Shown: positions 16,525-24,170 of the stretch, piece after piece
Position numbering within the stretch: position 1 is the stretch's first letter
Layout of the letters: every line of letters begins with the position of its first letter
NCBI GenBank assembly: GCA_030648005.1
Contig: JAUSIP010000008.1
Span: 1-44,195 of the forward strand
DNA length: 44,195 nt
Source of the DNA: a bacterium
Lineage (GTDB): Bacteria > Patescibacteriota > Minisyncoccia > Phycocordibacterales > UBA12445
Direction: 5' to 3'
The notes under the pieces: model-generated
What the model saw: only the letters and a program-made list of their open reading frames with translations
Database searches by the model: none
What the model was told of the DNA's origin: nothing
Translations under genes and position numbers: made by a program

Positions 16525-18058
16525 ACATAAGTTTATAATAAAATATATTTTTACCGGAGTCTCGGTCTCTTCTTTGGATGTGGTACTTCTCTATGTGTTT
16601 AGAGAATATTATAGTCTGTGGTATCTCTACTCCGCGATCTTATCTCTGGTTGTTTCATATACCGTTGCCTTTATAGTGCAGAAGTATTGGACCTTTAGCG
16701 ATTATTCCAGTCATGATTTACATGGCCAGTTTCTTTGGTATGTTTTTAGTGTACTCACCTCAATATTTTTAAATTTGGCTCTTTTTGCAACTCTACTCGA
16801 ACTTACAAACATAAACTATCTTTTGGCTCAGCTTCTCGCTCTTATGCTTGGCGGAATAACGGGCTTCATTATGAACGTTAGAAATGTCTTCGGTCATCTA
16901 GATGAAGATAATGGGGTAGTCATAGCCGCCGGTATCTATCCGCCGGAGATCGGCGGGCCGGCGACTCAGATACAGAATCTAGCAAGAGGGTTTAACTCTG
17001 GAGGAGTTAAGGTTGCTGTTGTAACTTATGCCAAACAAAGAGCTTCTGATCCAGGTGATAGCTTCGATGTCCATAGGATTCCATCCGGCTGGCCGACTAT
17101 TATTCGAGGGCTTTCTTATCTGACTCTTCTCTTTACTTCATCCATTAAACATCACAATATATTCGCACAAGACATTACCGGCACAGGCTTACCGGCCATG
17201 CTAGTTAAGAAGATGTTGCCTGATAAGAGGTTCATAATCCGAATCGGCGGGGATTTGTTGTGGGAGAGAAAGGTGGAAGCTGGAGAGACTGGCCTATCTT
17301 TGCCGGAATATTACAGAACTGGTGCGCATAATGGTCAACGTTTGTTTAAGATCGGCAGATACGTTATGTCATCAGCCGATCAGATAGTTGTGCCGGCGGA
17401 ATTTCTGAAGGAGATATATGTAAAATATTATGATGTTCCGACTGACAAAATCACAGTAATTAAGAACCCTATCCCGGCAATAGAAGATGTTTGGAGATCC
17501 AACCTCCAAAATTTGGAGGTTGGATCTCCAAAAAAAGATAAGACTATCCTTTTTGCCGGTAGATTTCTTAAATTAAAAAATATAGACACTCTTATAAATG
17601 CATTCTTGTCGGTATATGAAGAGATAAAACCTGCGAAGCTGGTGTTAATAGGTGATGGGCCTGAACGAAAAAACTATGAAGAAAGAATCAAGAACGAAGA
17701 ATTAAAAGATCGGGTAGAAATAGTCAGTACCCTACCTAGAGCCGAGTTGATGTCTCACATTACCAAAGCAGATCTATGTGTCTGCCCATCGATTAGCGAA
17801 GTTAATTCCAATTTTATTTTGGAGTGTTTAGCTTTAGGTAAGCCGGTCTTGCTGACCAAGAACAACGGATTAAGCATAAAATTGCCGACGGAGATGCTGG
17901 TCTCGCCGGAGGATCAAGTTGAAATGCAGAACAAGATCAAGTCTCTACTTGCTGGTGGATATAATAGTTCCGAACTAGAAAGGCAGGTAAGAGAGGAGTC
18001 TGCGTCGAACACCCGAGAGCATGTATTAAAAGAGTACTCAAAGATATTTAAGGCATGA
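16505..18058 (+). CDS. GtrA-like membrane domain fused to GT4 glycosyltransferase
   Basis: 517 residues. Residues 1-130 are a GtrA-like four-helix membrane domain (motifs VSSLDVVLLYVF, VQKYWTFSD, GFIMNVRNVFG), known to help move lipid-linked sugars or recruit transferases. From about residue 137 a GT-B glycosyltransferase begins (GIYPPEIGGPATQ), with the donor domain motif EVNSNFILE near 440. The start overlaps the preceding gene by 20 nt and the end overlaps the next start by 4 nt. A 43-nt perfect palindrome is inserted in frame between the two Rossmann domains (17490-17532), encoding residues about 329-343. Confidence 0.92.
   Translation: MNSFLRKHKFIIKYIFTGVSVSSLDVVLLYVFREYYSLWYLYSAILSLVVSYTVAFIVQKYWTFSDYSSHDLHGQFLWYVFSVLTSIFLNLALFATLLELTNINYLLAQLLALMLGGITGFIMNVRNVFGHLDEDNGVVIAAGIYPPEIGGPATQIQNLARGFNSGGVKVAVVTYAKQRASDPGDSFDVHRIPSGWPTIIRGLSYLTLLFTSSIKHHNIFAQDITGTGLPAMLVKKMLPDKRFIIRIGGDLLWERKVEAGETGLSLPEYYRTGAHNGQRLFKIGRYVMSSADQIVVPAEFLKEIYVKYYDVPTDKITVIKNPIPAIEDVWRSNLQNLEVGSPKKDKTILFAGRFLKLKNIDTLINAFLSVYEEIKPAKLVLIGDGPERKNYEERIKNEELKDRVEIVSTLPRAELMSHITKADLCVCPSISEVNSNFILECLALGKPVLLTKNNGLSIKLPTEMLVSPEDQVEMQNKIKSLLAGGYNSSELERQVREESASNTREHVLKEYSKIFKA
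17490..17532. repeat. 43-nt perfect palindrome inside a glycosyltransferase gene
   Basis: Two 21-nt arms (17490-17510 and 17512-17532) are exact reverse complements around one A. The arms read TTTGGAGATCC...CCTCCAAA. It lies in frame at the interdomain linker. Confidence 0.95.
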
Positions 18059-19119
18059 AGATTTTAACCGTAGGCAGTGATAGAAAGCTATTTGAAGAGG
18101 GAAGTGCTGTTTTAGCACGTCAGATGAAGAATGCAGAGTCGCTTGAGCGTCTGGATATTATTGTATATTCTCTAAAAGATCTAAATTTAAAAGCAAAAAG
18201 CTATCCCGATGTTTCAATCGAGGATCCTCGACTTGGTAAACCAAGTCGGGATAACCTGAAAGCCAATCTAAGTATTTACCCGACTAACTCCCTAAGTAGG
18301 TTTCTGTATTCCGTAGATGCTGTCAGAATTGCTAAAAATTTAGACAAACCTGACCTGGTATCAGCCCAAGATCCTTTCGAATCCGGTGTCGCCGCGTATC
18401 TGATCGCACGCTATTTTAATGTACCACTTCATCTACAGCTACACACAGATTTCCTATCGCCGTATTTCTATCAGGAGTCAGTTCTTAATAAGATCAGGTA
18501 TTACATCGCCAAATTTCTTATAAGAAGAGCAGACAATCTGCGCGTCGTGACAGAGAGAACTAAGCGATCTGTCGTTGAGGCGGGTCTTCAGAGTGCGGAT
18601 AAGATACAAGTCCAGCCGATCTTTGTGGATACGGAAAAGATAAAAAACTCCCCGATTAAAGTTAATCTGCATCAGAAATATCCGCAGTTTGAATTCATAA
18701 TCTTGATGGCTTCACGTATAACGAAGGAGAAGAATATCGGCCTTGCCATAGAGGCCATGAAAGAGGTGATTACCAAGCACCCTAAGACTGGTCTGATCAT
18801 CGTTGGCGATGGGCCAGAAAAGGAAGGTTTGGAACTAAAAGCTAAAACCTATAACCTAACACCTAACATAGTTTTTGAGAACTGGAGCGACGATCTGCCA
18901 TCATATTACAAAACCGCTAATCTTTTCCTTTTAACTTCCAACTATGAGGGTTATGGCATGACAGTTATCGAGGCGCTCTCAGCCGGAACGCCGGTTGTTA
19001 TGAGCGATGTTGGCTGTGCTGGTGAGGTATTGATCCATGGGAAGAATGGCCTAGTTTTTCCAGTCGGCGATCTTGCCGGACTAACAGCTTTGCTGGAAAG
19101 GGTTATATCAACACACTAG
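18055..19119 (+). CDS. GT4-family glycosyltransferase
   Basis: 354 residues, GT-B fold. The N-terminal domain spans about 1-185 with AQDPFESGVAAYL and LHTDFLSPYF; the C-terminal donor domain has ASRITKEKNIGLAIEA and the E-x7-E motif EGYGMTVIE with ALSAGTPVVMSDVG. The ATG overlaps the previous stop (ATGA), the last gene of the glycan operon. A two-hairpin repeat (18217-18251) is embedded in frame near residues 55-66, where the family is variable. Confidence 0.92.
   Translation: MKILTVGSDRKLFEEGSAVLARQMKNAESLERLDIIVYSLKDLNLKAKSYPDVSIEDPRLGKPSRDNLKANLSIYPTNSLSRFLYSVDAVRIAKNLDKPDLVSAQDPFESGVAAYLIARYFNVPLHLQLHTDFLSPYFYQESVLNKIRYYIAKFLIRRADNLRVVTERTKRSVVEAGLQSADKIQVQPIFVDTEKIKNSPIKVNLHQKYPQFEFIILMASRITKEKNIGLAIEAMKEVITKHPKTGLIIVGDGPEKEGLELKAKTYNLTPNIVFENWSDDLPSYYKTANLFLLTSNYEGYGMTVIEALSAGTPVVMSDVGCAGEVLIHGKNGLVFPVGDLAGLTALLERVISTH
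18217..18251. repeat. Palindromic element, copy 1, in frame in a GT gene
   Basis: ATCGAGGATCCTCGA followed by CGACTTGGT-AA-ACCAAGTCG and GGGA. The same ATCGAGGATCCTCGA plus stem plus TCGGGA design occurs at 43090-43119. Confidence 0.85.
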
Positions 19120-19136
19120 AGTATGTTAAGTCAATA

Positions 19137-19239
19137 TTGCAGAGCGTACCTAAGAACGATATTATGATAATCGGTAATGTGGGGCTATATCTAGTACCAC
19201 ATCGGTTCTTTGGAACAAAATTAAAGGGGGTGAATAGAA
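19137..19239 (+). promoter_or_regulatory. Promoter and leader of the 19240 gene
   Basis: TTGCAG (19137-19142), 17-nt spacer, TATTAT (19160-19165). A leader of about 65-70 nt holds a hairpin (ATGTGG / CCACAT, about 19177-19202) and the SD-like AAAGGGGG shortly before ATG 19240. Confidence 0.6.
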
Positions 19240-19467
19240 ATGGATGCTCTCAACGCGCTCGTCAAGTTCCTCGGTGACCTCTCTGGTTATGCCAAGGGCG
19301 CTGTGGTTGCCGCGGCTCTGCTCGCGATGGTCAGTCTGCTCTGGGGCCCCGCCCTCGCTGTCGGCCAGGCCCTGCTCGCGGCTGGTGCTGGTGTCATGTC
19401 CTCTAGTGGGCATCAGCTCCTCGCCTGTCTCGGTGTTCTCTGGCTTTGTGCTGACAAGAAGGCCTAA
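19240..19467 (+). CDS. Small Ala-rich hydrophobic membrane protein
   Basis: 75 residues with two hydrophobic helices (about 18-36 and 38-70), rich in Ala, Gly and Leu, few charges. Codons are clearly richer in G and C (CTC, GCC, GGC) than in flanking genes, suggesting separate origin or strong expression selection. It could be a holin-like, pilin-like or bacteriocin-like peptide; no diagnostic motif decides. It has its own promoter, leader, SD-like AAAGGGGG and a strong terminator (19493-19525). The overlapping alternative frame 19244-19546 lacks such support. Confidence 0.7.
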   Translation: MDALNALVKFLGDLSGYAKGAVVAAALLAMVSLLWGPALAVGQALLAAGAGVMSSSGHQLLACLGVLWLCADKKA

Positions 19468-19492
19468 CCTTTCCCGTTGCTCTCCGGTTCGT

Positions 19493-19525
19493 GGACTGCT
19501 CTCTCCTAGAGCAGTCCTTTTTTTT
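19493..19525 (+). terminator. Intrinsic terminator after the 19240 gene
   Basis: GGACTGCTCT / AGAGCAGTCC stem with a 5-nt loop and a run of eight Ts. Confidence 0.95.
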
Positions 19526-19529
19526 ATTT

Positions 19530-19786
19530 TTCTGAAAGAAAAATAATCCCGCGTAGCCTTGCTTGCAATGCGTAGCTTTAGCGAAGTATTGGCGAAGTGG
19601 AATATTTATGTTAAATTTTATCGCATATCACATATTTATTGGAGGGTTCGCATAGTGGTCTGGTGTTGAGATGCGAGTAAGCGCAGCATCTCAAAGCCGG
19701 AAGCCAGCAGGCTGAGGCGGGGTCGCGTAAATTTTTATCAAAAAATTATATGTGACCACGCTTGGAAAGTTTGTTCAATTTATAAC
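19530..19786 (+). other. Gene-free region with structured element (copy A)
   Basis: No supported ORF. It contains GCGTAGC-type short repeats (19550-19600), a hairpin GAGATGC/GCATCTC (about 19669-19695), a hairpin around AGCC...GGCT, and the core GAGGCGGGGTCGCG (19714-19727), A/T hairpin, TGTGACCAC (19751-19759). The outer GGTCGC and GTGACC pair with each other. The same core occurs inverted near 43879-43926. The first 25 nt resemble the 5' part of a tRNA but no T-arm or acceptor match exists. Confidence 0.6.
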
Positions 19787-19873
19787 GGAGAGATGCCAGA
19801 GCGGTCGAATGGGCTACCCTGGAAAGGTAGTATATCCGAAAGGGTATCGAGGGTTCGAATCCCTCTCTCTCCG
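19787..19873 (+). tRNA. tRNA-Ser (GGA anticodon)
   Basis: Acceptor GGAGAGA / TCTCTCC, anticodon stem CTACC/GGTAG with loop CTGGAAA, a long variable arm (class II tRNA) and T-arm GAGGG-TTCGAAT-CCCTC. Discriminator G as expected for serine. The next bases are CCT, so CCA is not encoded. Confidence 0.96.
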
Positions 19874-19971
19874 CCTTTAAAAGATTAGAGATACTATGTA
19901 TAAATAAAAACAACCCTGACAGCTAGCAGAGTTGTTCTTATGATAAGTATCGAATGAGACCTACAGACTTA

Positions 19972-20226
19972 TTACATCTTCTGTCCGTTCATGCAGGTGT
20001 TGCACTTGCAACCCACAATGAGCGCTACAGCAGAGAGGCCAACGAGAACGTAGACACCCCATTCTGCCATTGGCCATGATCCCAAGAGCATACCAACTAC
20101 GTTATAGTCAGCACCCATGAATCCGCCGAGGCCGATAAGACCCCAGTTAAGACCGCCAACCAAGAGAAGTGTCCAAGAGAGCCAGTGGACTCCGCAGCAC
20201 TTCTTACCTCCTTCGCATGTCATCAT
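19972..20226 (-). CDS. DUF378-family small membrane protein
   Basis: 84 residues. After a Cys-rich head (TCEGGKKCCG) come two membrane helices with the family signature LLLVGGLNWGLIGL (about 16-31) and a second helix ending in ALIVGCKC; the tail has two more Cys (CNTC). DUF378 proteins are small, uncharacterised two-helix membrane proteins. The six Cys could bind metal, an inference. Two ATGs abut (20226 and 20223); CATAAT ends 3 nt before the first and 6 nt before the second, so the second may be the leaderless start. Confidence 0.88.
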   Translation of the reverse strand: MMTCEGGKKCCGVHWLSWTLLLVGGLNWGLIGLGGFMGADYNVVGMLLGSWPMAEWGVYVLVGLSAVALIVGCKCNTCMNGQKM

Positions 20227-20304
20227 AAAATTATGTTAGCTAATAATATGCCTATAAATTATAGCAATATAACAGGGTTGGGGATAGTCAACCTGGGGAT
20301 AGCC

Positions 20305-20320
20305 GTGATATTATATGGGA
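20305..20320 (+). promoter_or_regulatory. Extended -10 of the PAP2 gene
   Basis: TGA-TATTAT (20306-20314) ends 6 nt before ATG 20321 and directly abuts ATG 20315, so 20321 is favoured as leaderless start. Confidence 0.6.
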
Positions 20321-20812
20321 ATGTTGAATCAGGCGTCTCTCGATAGTTTTTTTTACTTCATAACTCAATTTGGCGGTTTTTTTATCGTCGGGCTAGCCTG
20401 CTTTCTTGTAATCCTGTTTCTCTGGTGGAGAAATAGTGACCTGATCAAATACTTCATAATCGCAGTTGCTTCCAATGAGGTCTTGGTTTATTTTTTTAAA
20501 AAAATTATTGATAAGCCACGTCCCTTCGGAGCTGTTGTTTATGGCGAACATGGCGGATCAATGCCGTCTGGGCACGCTGCTATATCTATCTTGTTGTACG
20601 GCTACGTTTGCTATCTGATCGTTAAATTCTATCCAAAGACAGAGTGGCGCAGTCTGCTGGGCAGCTTGCTTCTTGTGCTGATACTACTGATTGGATTCAG
20701 TCGGCTATATCTAAATGTGCACTACTTCTCTGATGTTATCGCTGGCTACCTCTTAGGCGGTAGTACACTTTTTTACTTAGTGAGGATATCCGAGAGAAAA
20801 GGGAGAAAATAG
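20321..20812 (+). CDS. PAP2-family membrane phosphatase
   Basis: 163 residues (165 if ATG 20315 is used). Membrane-embedded acid phosphatase of the PAP2 superfamily with the three signature motifs in order: KKIIDKPRP, PSGHA, and SRLYLNVHYFSDV (the catalytic His). Five to six hydrophobic segments. It probably dephosphorylates a lipid phosphate such as undecaprenyl pyrophosphate or phosphatidic acid on the outer membrane face; substrate is inferred. It has its own extended -10 and is followed by two hairpins, the second a terminator. Confidence 0.92.
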   Translation: MLNQASLDSFFYFITQFGGFFIVGLACFLVILFLWWRNSDLIKYFIIAVASNEVLVYFFKKIIDKPRPFGAVVYGEHGGSMPSGHAAISILLYGYVCYLIVKFYPKTEWRSLLGSLLLVLILLIGFSRLYLNVHYFSDVIAGYLLGGSTLFYLVRISERKGRK

Positions 20813-20866
20813 CTATTAAGTTATAGCTATTTTAAGTGGGACTGATTTACACAGTCTCTTTTTTAT
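20806..20866 (+). terminator. Hairpin pair at the end of the PAP2 gene
   Basis: A perfect 11-bp repeat AAAATAGCTAT / ATAGCTATTTT (20806-20833) overlaps the stop codon. A second hairpin GACTG/CAGTC (20840-20856) is followed by TCTTTTTT and is the likely terminator. Confidence 0.8.
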
Positions 20867-20888
20867 TCCTGTATATGTCGTTTTACAG

Positions 20889-20897
20889 TTATCCACA
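20889..20897 (+). promoter_or_regulatory. Consensus DnaA box upstream of nrdJ
   Basis: TTATCCACA matches the DnaA box exactly, about 60 nt before the ribonucleotide reductase start. Single copy, so chance is not excluded. Confidence 0.4.
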
Positions 20898-20959
20898 CGC
20901 AGGGCATGACTATTTTAATCTAAAATAGAGGTATAGATTATTAATTAACCAGCAACACT

Positions 20960-23269
20960 ATGGGCGAGGAAAGAAAAGTTACAAAGAAAGAGCCGGCCAA
21001 AATGCCGAAGAAGCTTTTAAAGAGAGATGGTACCGTTATCGATTTTGATATCAGCAAGGTTGCTAGTGCTGTTGAAAGGGCCATGAAGGCTGCCGGAGAG
21101 GGCAAGGCTGACGACCCACGTTTTGTTGCGTACAATGTTGTTAAGGAGATCATCCGCATTGCTGACGGCAATAAGGAGTATATTCCGAACGTTGAGGAGA
21201 TCCAGGATATTGTTGAGAATGAATTGATCATGATGGACTTCGTTAAGACTGCTAAGGCTTACATTTTATATCGAGAGAAGAGGGCGGAGGCTAGAAGGTC
21301 TAGGGTTGGACTAGTTCCTGCAGGCATTAGAGATGCGGTAGTTGATAGCCAGAAATATTTTCAAAATCAGCTTTCAGAGTACGTATTTTATAGTTCCTAT
21401 TCTAAGTGGCTTGATCAGAAGGGTCGGCGGGAAACTTGGGTTGAGACGATCGATCGCTATGGAGATTATATGAAGGGAAAGATTGGTAAGAAGCTATCAG
21501 ACGCAGAGTATAAAGAGATTCGAGAGCATATGCTTAACATGAAGACCCTTGGCTCGATGAGGCTTTTATGGGCTGCCGGTCCTGCTGCTGATGCTACTAA
21601 TGTCGCTGCTTACAATTGTGCCTTCATCGCTCCGACCAAGTGGCAAGATTTAGGAGAGATCATGTATGTCTCAATGTGTGGGACAGGTATCGGATTTTCT
21701 GTGGAGAGGCAGAATGTAGAGCTACTTCCAATAGTAAAAAGACAGAGTAAGAAGAAGCCTTCAACACACGTTATTGCAGACAGTAAGGAGGGTTGGGCTG
21801 ACGCCTTCGTGCTCGGTCTTACCACTTGGTCAAATGGCGAAGATGTAACTTTTGACTATTCTAAGATCAGGCCTCAAGGCGCAAGGTTGAAGACAATGGG
21901 TGGACGTGCTTCCGGACCAGAACCACTCAAGGCTCTTCTGGAATTCGCAAGGGGTAAGATGCTAGCCAGGCAGGGGAGGCATTTAACAACGCTTGATGTG
22001 CACGATATTATCTGCAAGGTTGGTGAGGTTGTTGTTGCTGGTGGCGTTAGAAGAAGCGCTATGATCTCTTTCTCCGAGCTCGATGATGCCGAGATGAGAG
22101 ATGCTAAGAATGGGCAGTTCTACCTCTCTCATCCGGAGCGAAGTATGGCCAATAATTCCGTAGCTTATAATGAGAAGCCGACCGTGTCGCAGTTTATGGA
22201 AGAGTGGATAAATTTGGTCAAGTCTGGTTCAGGTGAGCGAGGTATATTCAACAGGGGTAGTCTAGAGAAGCAGTTGCCAGTCAGGAGGTGGAAGTTGTTC
22301 GCCGATCATGCTGAATCATCCGGACTTAATCCCTGCGGAGAGATTGTTCTACGTTCTAAGCAGTTTTGTAATCTCACTCAGGTTGTAGCTCGCGCTAATG
22401 ACACAGAAGCAACTCTGCTGGAGAAGGTCAGGATCGCCACAATACTCGGGACTTACCAAGCTTCATTGACTCACTTTCCTTATTTATCTAAGGAGTGGAA
22501 GAAGAACTGTGAGGAGGAGGCTCTGCTTGGTGTCTCGATTGATGGACATTGGGACTGTAAGGCTATGCGTAATCCGGAGACCATGAAGAAGCTTCGCGAA
22601 ATGGCCATAGAGACCAACAAGAAGTATGCCAAGAAGTTTGGAATTAATCCTTCCACTGCCATAACTTGCGTTAAGCCTTCAGGTCAGGGCTCACAGCTCT
22701 TCAACTGCGCTTCCGGTTGTCATCCGCGCCACGCCAAATTTTATATCAGACGAGTCAGAGTTGAGAGTCACAACCCACTCTTCATGATGCTCAAAGATGT
22801 GGGTGTACCTTATCAGCCAGAGGTTGGACAAGATGAGAAGAATGCTACGACCTATGTGTTGGAGTTTCCAATAGCCGCCCCGAAGGGTGCAATAGTTAAG
22901 AATGATCTGTCGGCACTTGATCAACTAGAATATTGGAAAATGTTGAAGGAGAACTACACAGAACACAATCCTTCTGTAACTATTTCAGTCGGCAATGATG
23001 AATGGCTTAAGTCTGGTAGCTGGGTTTATGAGAACTGGGATATGGTGGGTGGACTATCTTTTTTGCCAAGAAATGACCACATTTACAGACTTGCTCCATA
23101 TGAAGAGATCACAGAGGAGAAGTACAACGAGTTGGCGGGTAAATTCCCAAAGATCGACTTCTCCAAGCTGGCGCTCTATGAGTATGATGATCAGACTCAG
23201 GGGGCAAAAGAGTTGGCGTGTGTGGCGGGGCTTTGTGAGGTAGATATTTTAACAGGAGAGAAAAAGTAG
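20960..23269 (+). CDS. nrdJ: Adenosylcobalamin-dependent ribonucleotide reductase (class II)
   Basis: 769 residues. It reduces ribonucleotides to deoxyribonucleotides using a B12-derived radical. Residues about 15-105 form an ATP-cone regulatory domain. The catalytic domain resembles the monomeric RTPR type: NCAFI (Cys220), CGTGIGFSVE, ADSKEGWADAF, then NPCGEIVLRSKQFCNLTQV with Cys459, Glu461 and Cys470 (the same 11-residue spacing as in the known enzyme), KPSGQGSQLF, and a C-terminal redox pair CVAGLC. No nrdB is needed. No SD is present; the leader between possible -10 sites and ATG is longer than in the leaderless genes. A DnaA box lies upstream. Confidence 0.94.
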   Translation: MGEERKVTKKEPAKMPKKLLKRDGTVIDFDISKVASAVERAMKAAGEGKADDPRFVAYNVVKEIIRIADGNKEYIPNVEEIQDIVENELIMMDFVKTAKAYILYREKRAEARRSRVGLVPAGIRDAVVDSQKYFQNQLSEYVFYSSYSKWLDQKGRRETWVETIDRYGDYMKGKIGKKLSDAEYKEIREHMLNMKTLGSMRLLWAAGPAADATNVAAYNCAFIAPTKWQDLGEIMYVSMCGTGIGFSVERQNVELLPIVKRQSKKKPSTHVIADSKEGWADAFVLGLTTWSNGEDVTFDYSKIRPQGARLKTMGGRASGPEPLKALLEFARGKMLARQGRHLTTLDVHDIICKVGEVVVAGGVRRSAMISFSELDDAEMRDAKNGQFYLSHPERSMANNSVAYNEKPTVSQFMEEWINLVKSGSGERGIFNRGSLEKQLPVRRWKLFADHAESSGLNPCGEIVLRSKQFCNLTQVVARANDTEATLLEKVRIATILGTYQASLTHFPYLSKEWKKNCEEEALLGVSIDGHWDCKAMRNPETMKKLREMAIETNKKYAKKFGINPSTAITCVKPSGQGSQLFNCASGCHPRHAKFYIRRVRVESHNPLFMMLKDVGVPYQPEVGQDEKNATTYVLEFPIAAPKGAIVKNDLSALDQLEYWKMLKENYTEHNPSVTISVGNDEWLKSGSWVYENWDMVGGLSFLPRNDHIYRLAPYEEITEEKYNELAGKFPKIDFSKLALYEYDDQTQGAKELACVAGLCEVDILTGEKK

Positions 23270-23288
23270 ACAAAAAGTATATTTGTGA

Positions 23289-23294
23289 TATAAT
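23289..23294 (+). promoter_or_regulatory. -10 box of rnpB
   Basis: TATAAT with the expected start point at about 23301, where helix P1 begins. Confidence 0.75.
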
Positions 23295-23300
23295 TGACGA

Positions 23301-23657
23301 GTCTTGTGTTAGATGATTGCGCTTCGCCTTCGGGCGTAGTGAGGAAAGTCCGAACACTTACTTCGGCTTAGGCTGAGGTTAAAATGGTAGCGGGTAACGC
23401 CCGCCTGTCCCGCTTAGCGGGACACGAGGTGAGAACAGACACGACCCGGTTAAGTCCGGCTGAAACGGCAAAATCCTTACCCAAGTGCAAGGCCGTATCG
23501 GTGCGTAGCACCGGACATATCGATATATCGACATTTCGATATTTCCGTTGCTGCGCAACGGGGTGCCGCTTGAGCTTAATGGCAACATTAAGCCTAGATA
23601 AATAGTCATCGTCTTGGCGTAAGTCAAGATACAGAATTCGGCTTATAGACATAAGAC
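23301..23657 (+). ncRNA. rnpB: RNase P RNA
   Basis: Catalytic RNA that removes 5' leaders of pre-tRNAs. The conserved core is clear: GAGGAAAGTCCGAACAC (23340-23356) at the 5' side, and AGATAAATAGTCATCG with ACAGAATTCGGCTTATAG near the 3' end. P1 is closed by GTCTTGTG (23301-23308) with CATAAGAC (23650-23657). The RNA contains a palindromic stem with the GCTTAGC centre (23406-23424) and an A/T-rich ATATCGATATATCGA-type stem near 23515-23545 that look like insertions or expanded helices. Boundaries come from P1 pairing, the TATAAT upstream and the terminator downstream. Confidence 0.95.
23406..23424. repeat. GCTTAGC-centred palindrome inside rnpB
   Basis: TGTCCCGCT-T-AGCGGGACA is a perfect 19-nt palindrome with the same centre as the repeats around the RAYT gene. 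Confidence 0.75.
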
Positions 23658-23659
23658 AA

Positions 23660-23699
23660 AAAATGAAAAATCCCGGCGTAAGTCGGGATTTTTCATTTT
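23660..23699. terminator. Bidirectional terminator, rnpB and response regulator
   Basis: A 16-bp perfect stem with CCCG/CGGG core and A/T flanks around an 8-nt loop. It ends rnpB on the plus strand and the converging response regulator gene. Confidence 0.93.
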
Positions 23700-23702
23700 A
23701 TT

Positions 23703-24086
23703 TTAGTTTTGTCCAATTACTTCCAGAACCTTGCCCACAAGCTCCTTAAGAGATGTTTCTGATTTAATCATATAGTCGTTGGCTCCAAGCTGCATAGCCG
23801 TTTTCGCTTCTTCTGTATTACGAGCCATGTTGGTCAATATAATTACTCGCATATTGCTTTTCTTGGGATCTTCTTTTATTTTTTTCAATAGCTCAATGCC
23901 GTTCATTTTAGGCATCATTATATCAAGTAAGGCTAAATCGGGCTTGCTTTTGTCTATTTCAGCCAGAGCCGTCTCGCCGTTGGATACAGTAGTTACATTA
24001 TAATTAGCCGCCTTGAGCGTTGTCTCGTAAAGTCTTGATAGTAGAGGATCATCGTCCACCAGAAGAATATTTTTTTTAGGATTCAT
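23703..24086 (-). CDS. Single-domain response regulator (CheY-like)
   Basis: 127 residues, one receiver domain and no output domain. The acidic triad Asp11-13, phosphoacceptor Asp55 (LLDIMMP), Thr85 (VIILTN) and Lys108 (YMIKS) are in the correct places. It would take phosphate from a histidine kinase, perhaps the one at 30457, and signal by protein contact. TATAAT lies 18 nt upstream of the ATG, leaving a short A-rich leader (about 10 nt) with no clear SD. Confidence 0.95.
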   Translation of the reverse strand: MNPKKNILLVDDDPLLSRLYETTLKAANYNVTTVSNGETALAEIDKSKPDLALLDIMMPKMNGIELLKKIKEDPKKSNMRVIILTNMARNTEEAKTAMQLGANDYMIKSETSLKELVGKVLEVIGQN

Positions 24087-24157
24087 ATATTTTTTCTTTT
24101 TTCTATTATACGCTAATAATAAAACAGTATCAAGAGTGATAAAAAAGGATATTAGAG

Positions 24158-24170
24158 TAAAATAGGTGCC
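24158..24170 (+). promoter_or_regulatory. Leaderless-type -10 of the 24171 operon
   Basis: TAAAAT (24158-24163) ends 7 nt before ATG 24171. Confidence 0.65.

Noticed and set aside
19244-19546. Overlapping 100-residue ORF shifted against the 19240 gene.
   Set aside because: Runs through the terminator; Ser/Arg/Leu-rich off-frame composition; SD spacing fits ATG 19240.
19640-19735. tRNA-like or SRP-RNA-like sequence (GGAGGGTTCGCATAGTGGTC and CCGGAAG...AGCAG).
   Set aside because: No T-arm, no matching acceptor 3' strand, and the SRP helix does not pair beyond the GGAA loop; kept only as part of the structured element.
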